This document shows positions 59,790-64,000 of a stretch of 64,000 nucleotides of DNA, piece after piece. A program made the translations under genes and the position numbers. The notes beneath the pieces are model-generated. The model was given only the letters and a program-made list of their open reading frames with translations, was not told the DNA's origin and made no database searches. Numbering within the stretch: the stretch's first letter is position 1; each line of letters starts with the position of its first letter. The stretch is from Deltaproteobacteria bacterium (GTDB taxonomy: Bacteria; Myxococcota; Myxococcia; SLRQ01): contig JARGFU010000022.1 of the NCBI GenBank assembly GCA_029210625.1, positions 25,051 through 89,050 on the forward strand. Reading direction: 5' to 3'.

Positions 59790-61763
59790 TCAGTTCGCCA
59801 GTGACTCGAGCTGCTGCTTGGCCTTGATGTGGTACTCGTAGTCGCTCGGTGTCATCGAGACGACCTGATTGAACTTTCGAACGGCCGCACCCCGGTTCAG
59901 GGTCTTCTGGGTGTAGCCCTCGAGGTAGAGCTCCTTGCCCTTGTTCTTCAGATCCCGCAGGCCGTCCTTGGCGTAGCTCTGGCCCGGGTTGATCCGGAGC
60001 GCCTTCGCCCACGCGCTGTAGGCCTCGCCGTAGCGATCGGCGTTGAAGGCCACGCGCCCCTGCAGGTAGAGCATGTCGGAGAGCTGCTTCTGGACCTCGT
60101 TGTAGACCTTGCCGTCCTCGTTGATCACCTTGGCCTTGGAGAGCGCGGTGTTCAGGGACTTCACGGCCTCGTCGGCCTTGCGGGCCTTCACCGCGGCCAT
60201 GCCCTTGTCGTAGGCCGGCTTGAAGGCCTTGAGGGCGGCGGCCTTCTTCGCGGCGGCGCTGCGGACCTTGGGGTTGGCGCTGCTGCTCGACAGCCCCTCG
60301 AACTTCGACAGGGCCGAGTTGAACTCCTTCTTGTCGAAGGCGGCCTCGCCCGGCGCCAGCTCGGCCCGGTAGGCCGCATGGGCCCGGCCGGCCGCCGCGG
60401 CCGCCGCGGCCTTCTCGGCCGCCCGCCGCTGGGCCTCGGTCATCCGCGCGTTGGCCAGGTTCTCGGACTCGCGGGCCTGGACCTTGTCCATGCCGGCGAT
60501 GGCCCCGGAGTGACCCGGCAGGACCCCCAGGGCCCGGTCGAAGGCCATCCGGGCGTCGGCCAGCGCGCCCTCGAGGAGGCGCTGCTCGCCCTCCTCGACG
60601 AACTTGTCGGCCTCGACCTGCTTGACCTGGTTGAGGCCCCGCTCGGCCTCCGCGTACTTGAGGCTCTCGCTCGGCACCCGGGCGAAGGCGCCGGCGGCGC
60701 CGCCGAAGTCACCGTCCCGCAGGAGGCGGTTGCCCTCGGCCAGGGCCTTGGTGGCGGCCATCTCGCGGTTGGTCGCGTCGATGTACTTCTTGGCCTGCAC
60801 GTGCCGGGGATCGGCCGCGAGCACCTGCTCGAACTTCGCGAGGGCCTCGGGGTACTTGTCGACCTTGAAGAGGTCGAGCCCGGCCCGGAACTCCTTCTGG
60901 ATCTGCAGCTTCTGGCTCGGCTCCGCTCCGGCGGGCCCGGCCACGTCCTTCTTGCCGGCCATCTTCAGGCCGACCCCGACCACCACGATGGCGGCGATGC
61001 CCGCCACGAGGAGGAGCTTCTTCTTCTGGTTGCCGCCCTCCGCCTTGCGCCGGGCGCGCCGGGAGGCGACCACCGAGGGCATCGGGCCGGCGGCGGCGGA
61101 GCCCGCCGGGGCCATGGGGGCGCCCGCGCGGCCGGAGACGGGGCTCACCGCCGGGGCGAGGGCCGTGGCGATCGGCCCCTGCTCGTCGAAGCGCAGGACG
61201 TGGTCGCCGATCTCGACCTCGTCCCCGTGCACGAGGCGGGTCTCGGTGATCGGGCGGCCGTTCACCATCGTGCCGTTGCCGCTGCCCAGATCCCGCAGGA
61301 GGACGCCGTTGTTGTCGGCGACCAGCTCGCAGTGCTTCCGGGAGACCTGGATGTCCAGGAGGCAGACGTCGGCCTCCTTGCTGCGCCCCATGGTCTGCGA
61401 GCCGTCGCGCAGCTCGATGACCTTCCCCTGCTCCTTGCCGGCGATGATCGTCAGCTTTCCCCGCAGGGTCTTCTGGGGCGCGGTGGGCGCCGCCGTGATC
61501 ATGGTGCGCTCGGCGTCTCCGCCCATCGGCCCGCCCCCGATCGAGGGGGCCGTGTGCTCCGCCCCCGGCGGCACGAGGTCGGCCACGCTGGCGACCATGG
61601 TCTTGTCGGAGCCACCACCGGCGAGGGCGCTGGGATCACCGAGGGCCACGCCGCCGCCGCCTCCCCCGAGCTCGTCCGCCGAGATCTCCTCGATCTCGTC
61701 GTCGTAGCTCCCGGGGATGCCCGGATCCGTACCTTCGTCGGCCCATTGAGAGTGTTTGCCCAT
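59790..61763 (-). CDS. FHA-domain, transmembrane, TPR protein
   Basis: The 657-residue protein has an acidic/Gly-rich N terminus, then an FHA domain (about 105-200) with the phosphothreonine-binding GRS, SRKH and GSGNGTMVNG motifs. A basic stretch (RRARRK) precedes a single transmembrane helix (LLLVAGIAAIVVVGVGLKMA, about 272-291). The outer half is TPR-like and Ala/Lys-rich (LFKVDKYPEALAKFEQVLAADP, ADRYGEAYSAWAKALRINPGQ). Such proteins link Ser/Thr kinase signalling to envelope complexes. Start ATG 61763. A good promoter lies upstream at 61815-61844. Followed by the CNB-TPR gene. Confidence 0.88.
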   Translation of the reverse strand: MGKHSQWADEGTDPGIPGSYDDEIEEISADELGGGGGGVALGDPSALAGGGSDKTMVASVADLVPPGAEHTAPSIGGGPMGGDAERTMITAAPTAPQKTLRGKLTIIAGKEQGKVIELRDGSQTMGRSKEADVCLLDIQVSRKHCELVADNNGVLLRDLGSGNGTMVNGRPITETRLVHGDEVEIGDHVLRFDEQGPIATALAPAVSPVSGRAGAPMAPAGSAAAGPMPSVVASRRARRKAEGGNQKKKLLLVAGIAAIVVVGVGLKMAGKKDVAGPAGAEPSQKLQIQKEFRAGLDLFKVDKYPEALAKFEQVLAADPRHVQAKKYIDATNREMAATKALAEGNRLLRDGDFGGAAGAFARVPSESLKYAEAERGLNQVKQVEADKFVEEGEQRLLEGALADARMAFDRALGVLPGHSGAIAGMDKVQARESENLANARMTEAQRRAAEKAAAAAAAGRAHAAYRAELAPGEAAFDKKEFNSALSKFEGLSSSSANPKVRSAAAKKAAALKAFKPAYDKGMAAVKARKADEAVKSLNTALSKAKVINEDGKVYNEVQKQLSDMLYLQGRVAFNADRYGEAYSAWAKALRINPGQSYAKDGLRDLKNKGKELYLEGYTQKTLNRGAAVRKFNQVVSMTPSDYEYHIKAKQQLESLAN

Positions 61764-61814
61764 CTTGCTTCCCGGCCTCCAGAAGCCCGTAAGTCGTGAA
61801 AAAACGCTGCTTTC

Positions 61815-61844
61815 AGGGTAGGGGCTCGCGACGAGCCCTGTCAA
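61815..61844 (-). promoter_or_regulatory. Promoter of FHA-TPR gene with palindromic spacer
   Basis: On the minus strand TTGACA (61844-61839), an 18-base spacer and TACCCT (61820-61815). The spacer contains GGGCTCG-TCG-CGAGCCC, a perfect inverted repeat, a likely regulator site between the boxes. Confidence 0.6.
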
Positions 61845-61874
61845 GCGGGCAACCTGCCGGAACACTTATGCTTC

Positions 61875-61904
61875 TTGACCATCACGGTGCCCGGGCCCTA
61901 CCTT
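61875..61904 (+). promoter_or_regulatory. Possible promoter of secreted-protein gene
   Basis: TTGACC (61875-61880), 18 bases, TACCTT (61899-61904), resembling the other promoters of this window. It would give a leader of about 130 bases. Confidence 0.35.
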
Positions 61905-62037
61905 GAAGGCGCCTGAACAATGAATGCATCCGATCCACGGCTCGTCCGGCACTTCGGATCCGCGGCAAGGATGTACTGACCGACCTCGATCACCCTTGGA
62001 GGGGCGCGAGGTCACCAATCGAGGAGAGGGGTACGCG

Positions 62038-63108
62038 ATGAATTCGAAGTTCTTCGTTACGGCCATGATGACGGCCCTCGTCGCCCTGGTGGGCATGGGG
62101 TCCGACTGCGAGGTCCCTGACAACGGCGACGGCGGCACCAACACCGATGGCGGCGGCGGCACCGACGGCGGCGGCAACGACGGCGGCGGCGGCGACTGCG
62201 TGACCGCCGGCACCTGCAACCCGAACAAGTACGCCGACAGCGACATGGGCGTGTACGACACCGGCAACTACGGTCTGCTGCTGCTCGACACCAACGGCGA
62301 CACCGTGCCGGACACCCCGGCGATCGCCAACGGCGACATCTCCCGGGTCAACGCCTACGCGATGGACCAGGCGATCGAGTACTGGCTGCTCTCCGAGGTC
62401 GACAGCAACGGCTTCCTGGTCGACACCTTCGCGGGCGTGAACACCTTCCTCAACCGAGTGTACGTGATCCTCGACAGCACCGGCGCCAAGTCCGGCCGCT
62501 CGGTCATCACCGAGGCCCCCGACGGCACCTACAGCCCCCTCTTCCAGATCTTCTACGTCCACACCCCGGCGGGCTACACGGCCGACACCATGAAGTCCGA
62601 GGCCTCGATCACCAACGCCGCGGCCGACCCCGAGACCGGCGTGTGGGTCCAGGGCACCAACCAGGTGTGGGTCATCCAGATCGTCGACTCCAGCGTGGGC
62701 CTCGCCGGCGCCACCGGCGCGAACGATCCCGAGCTGCGGCCGGCCTGGCTGGGCGGCTTCACCGTCTACGGTTACGCCATCCCCGGCGGCAACTCCGACG
62801 GCACCATGCCGACCGCCAACGACTCGACCGACCCGGACAACGTCCCGCCGGATCCCTACCTCTCGGATCTCTGGACCTTCAAGCAGCAGTCCCAGCCGCT
62901 CTGCGCCGGCCGGAACGTCTACCTCGACGTCTACGGCGGCCTGGGCTACTCGCCGGTCCCCGTCCTGCACCCCTACCTGGTGCCGAACGGGACCTGCGCC
63001 CAGATCCCGACCAACGACGCCGACGTCGTCCAGGCGATCCTCGACGGCACCTACACCGAGAACCCCAACCGGGGTGACATCGTGGTGGTGACGCCGCAGT
63101 CTCCCTGA
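62038..63108 (+). CDS. Exported protein with Asp/Gly-rich linker
   Basis: The 356-residue protein has a signal peptide (MNSKFFVTAMMTALVALVGM), then DCEVPDNG and a TDGGG/NDGGGG linker (about 27-52). A folded domain follows that includes a calcium-loop-like DTNGDTVPD and many aromatic strands (VYDTGNYGLLLLD, NRVYVILDSTG, PLFQIFYVHTPAGY, WLGGFTVYGYAIPGG). Cys24 might be lipidated, but GSD-C is not a good lipobox. The ribosome-binding site is GAGGAGAGGGG. I do not recognise a family. It ends with a strong terminator. Confidence 0.7.
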   Translation: MNSKFFVTAMMTALVALVGMGSDCEVPDNGDGGTNTDGGGGTDGGGNDGGGGDCVTAGTCNPNKYADSDMGVYDTGNYGLLLLDTNGDTVPDTPAIANGDISRVNAYAMDQAIEYWLLSEVDSNGFLVDTFAGVNTFLNRVYVILDSTGAKSGRSVITEAPDGTYSPLFQIFYVHTPAGYTADTMKSEASITNAAADPETGVWVQGTNQVWVIQIVDSSVGLAGATGANDPELRPAWLGGFTVYGYAIPGGNSDGTMPTANDSTDPDNVPPDPYLSDLWTFKQQSQPLCAGRNVYLDVYGGLGYSPVPVLHPYLVPNGTCAQIPTNDADVVQAILDGTYTENPNRGDIVVVTPQSP

Positions 63109-63134
63109 CCGAAGGCGGCGTTAGCCGAAGAATC

Positions 63135-63173
63135 GAACCCCCGTCTCGCTTGGCGAGGCGGGGGTTCTTTCTT
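63135..63173 (+). terminator. Intrinsic terminator after 62038-63108 gene
   Basis: GAACCCCCGTCTCGC (63135-63149), 3-base loop, GCGAGGCGGGGGTTC (63153-63167), with one G-U pair, followed by TTTCTT. Confidence 0.85.
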
Positions 63174-63183
63174 GGTTCACTCC

Positions 63184-63310
63184 CGTCCCCGTCCCCGTCC
63201 CCGTCCACGTGCACGTCCACGTGCACGGCCTCTCCACGGAACCATGGCCCTTACCCGGCGGGACCCGGGAGAAGCCGTGGACGTAGACGTGGACGTGTAC
63301 GTGGACGATG
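63184..63310. repeat. Hexamer-repeat element, copy 3 (outward pair)
   Basis: CCCCGT and CCACGT/GCACGT hexamers lead into CACGGCCTCTCC (63225-63236). After 31 bases, GGAGAAGCCGTG (63268-63279) leads into GGACGT/AGACGT/GTACGT-type hexamers. The two core motifs are inverted relative to each other, facing the opposite way from copy 1. Confidence 0.55.
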
Positions 63311-63368
63311 AAAGAGAAAGGGCGCCGCCGGGATGACCCGGGGCGCCCTCTCGCGGTGAACGTGCTCG

Positions 63369-64000
63369 CTAGTAGCTGAACGGGAAGTCGAACGCCGACA
63401 TCGGCGGCCCACCGTAGCGGGGGAACTTCATCCCGCCGATGACGCCCTTCATGCAGGTACAGAAGGTGGGGGCGCCCTTGGACTTGCAGGTGACGCTGGC
63501 CGGCCGGCCGTCGGGGCGGATGCGCCAGTTCATCACGAAGCGGCCGGAGGCGCCGGGCTCGGCGGCCCGCTGCTTGTCGGCGCAGCCCTTGAGGGCCGAC
63601 TTGCTCTGGGCCACGACCTTGAGGATGTCGCTCTGGTCCAGGGCCTTCTTCAGGTCCGGCTTGGAGCCGGGCGCCGGCGGGATGTAGCCGCGGGAGGGGT
63701 TGGTCGCGCCGCCGCTCTCGGGCTTCTTGCCCGAGGGACCCCCGAAGAGATCGCCGAAGTCGTCGTCGCCGAGGAGATCGTCGCCCCCGCTCCGCTTGGG
63801 CGGATCGGGCTTGGGCGGATCGGGCTCGGGATCGGGGGTCCGGCTGGTGGTGCGCTTGGGTGTGCGATCCCGCTTGGGCGTACGGTCCCGCTTGGGGGCG
63901 CTGGCCGCGGGCGCGGCGGCGACGGTCTCGGCCGCTGCGGGAGCGGCGGCGGCCGGAGCGGCGGCCTCGGGGGCAGCCGCGGCCGGGGCGGCGGCCACCG
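63369..64000 (-). CDS. AgmX/PglI C-terminal domain protein, 5' end outside window
   Basis: The frame continues past the right edge, and 210 residues are visible. The N-terminal visible part is an Ala/Pro-rich periplasmic spacer, followed by Lys/Arg/Thr repeats (KRDRTPKRDRTPKR), PDPEPDPPKPDPPKR, an acidic GDDLLGDDDFGDLF and a C-terminal domain (about 105-210). In that domain ALKGCADKQ, GRFVMNWRIRPDGRPASVTC and IGGMKFPRYGGPP match the TonB-like AgmX/PglI C-terminal fold also seen in the gene at 31452. Expected role is a periplasm-spanning coupling protein. The missing N terminus probably has a transmembrane helix. Confidence 0.75.
   Translation of the reverse strand, partial: VAAAPAAAAPEAAAPAAAAPAAAETVAAAPAASAPKRDRTPKRDRTPKRTTSRTPDPEPDPPKPDPPKRSGGDDLLGDDDFGDLFGGPSGKKPESGGATNPSRGYIPPAPGSKPDLKKALDQSDILKVVAQSKSALKGCADKQRAAEPGASGRFVMNWRIRPDGRPASVTCKSKGAPTFCTCMKGVIGGMKFPRYGGPPMSAFDFPFSY

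Overview
The window is very GC-rich (about 70 percent by eye) and reads as a chromosome piece from a Myxococcota-type (deltaproteobacterial) bacterium. The pointers are C-terminal MYXO-CTERM-like sorting tails (Cys, hydrophobic stretch, RRR), Thr-Asp-Gly-Gly linkers behind export signals, AgmX/PglI-type C-terminal domains, FHA/TPR and cyclic-nucleotide/TPR proteins, and a lidless Hsp70. I cannot name a genus. There are no insertion sequences, phage genes or CRISPR arrays. Most genes are housekeeping or envelope genes.

Region 1 (1-24.3 kb) is the most unusual. After a truncated vWA protein, a tRNA-Leu and two small envelope genes, six genes point the same way (minus strand, 24295 down to 1665). 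In transcription order they are: a 3165-residue exported protein carrying beta-propeller, PKD-like, EGF-like and multiheme regions; a ResB-like and a CcsA-like cytochrome c maturation pair; a 3006-residue lipoprotein with about 83 heme-attachment motifs in 14 tandem repeats plus a tail; a B12-binding radical SAM enzyme; and a membrane-anchored tetraheme cytochrome. The two giants share a six-heme C-terminal module. The simplest reading is an extracellular or outer-surface electron-transfer system with its own heme-attachment machinery. The propeller/EGF giant contains, in one reading frame, a MYXO-CTERM-like tail followed at once by a second signal peptide, so it may be a polyprotein.

Region 2 (24.5-37 kb) holds dCMP deaminase, a PrkA-type kinase, a divergent short Hsp70, ClpX, a conserved hypothetical, a GYF/AgmX-like membrane protein, TruA, a three-gene operon of tiny proteins led by a ribbon-helix-helix regulator, and a two-gene envelope operon (large lipoprotein with MYXO-CTERM tail, then a small barrel-like protein).

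Region 3 (37-44.2 kb) is sulfur metabolism: LarE, an APS-kinase-like protein with a histone-H1-like tail, and an eight-gene operon run by an Rrf2 regulator (CysK, ThiF/MoeB-like activator, TusA-like protein, CysO-like carrier, CysM, Mec+/JAMM protease, USP-like protein). This is the protein-bound-thiocarboxylate route to cysteine.

Region 4 (44.2-64 kb) contains a quinone oxidoreductase, a NarL-type two-component pair followed by a lipoprotein metalloprotease, a TldD-like lipoprotein with a receiver protein and a glycosyltransferase, a DUF3015 protein, a DUF4105/Lnb-like protein, a ChbG/YdjC deacetylase, Ffh, secreted proteins of unknown role, the CNB-TPR and FHA-TPR signalling pair, and a truncated AgmX-type protein. 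A small intergenic hexamer-repeat element recurs at three places (33.9, 45.2 and 63.2 kb).
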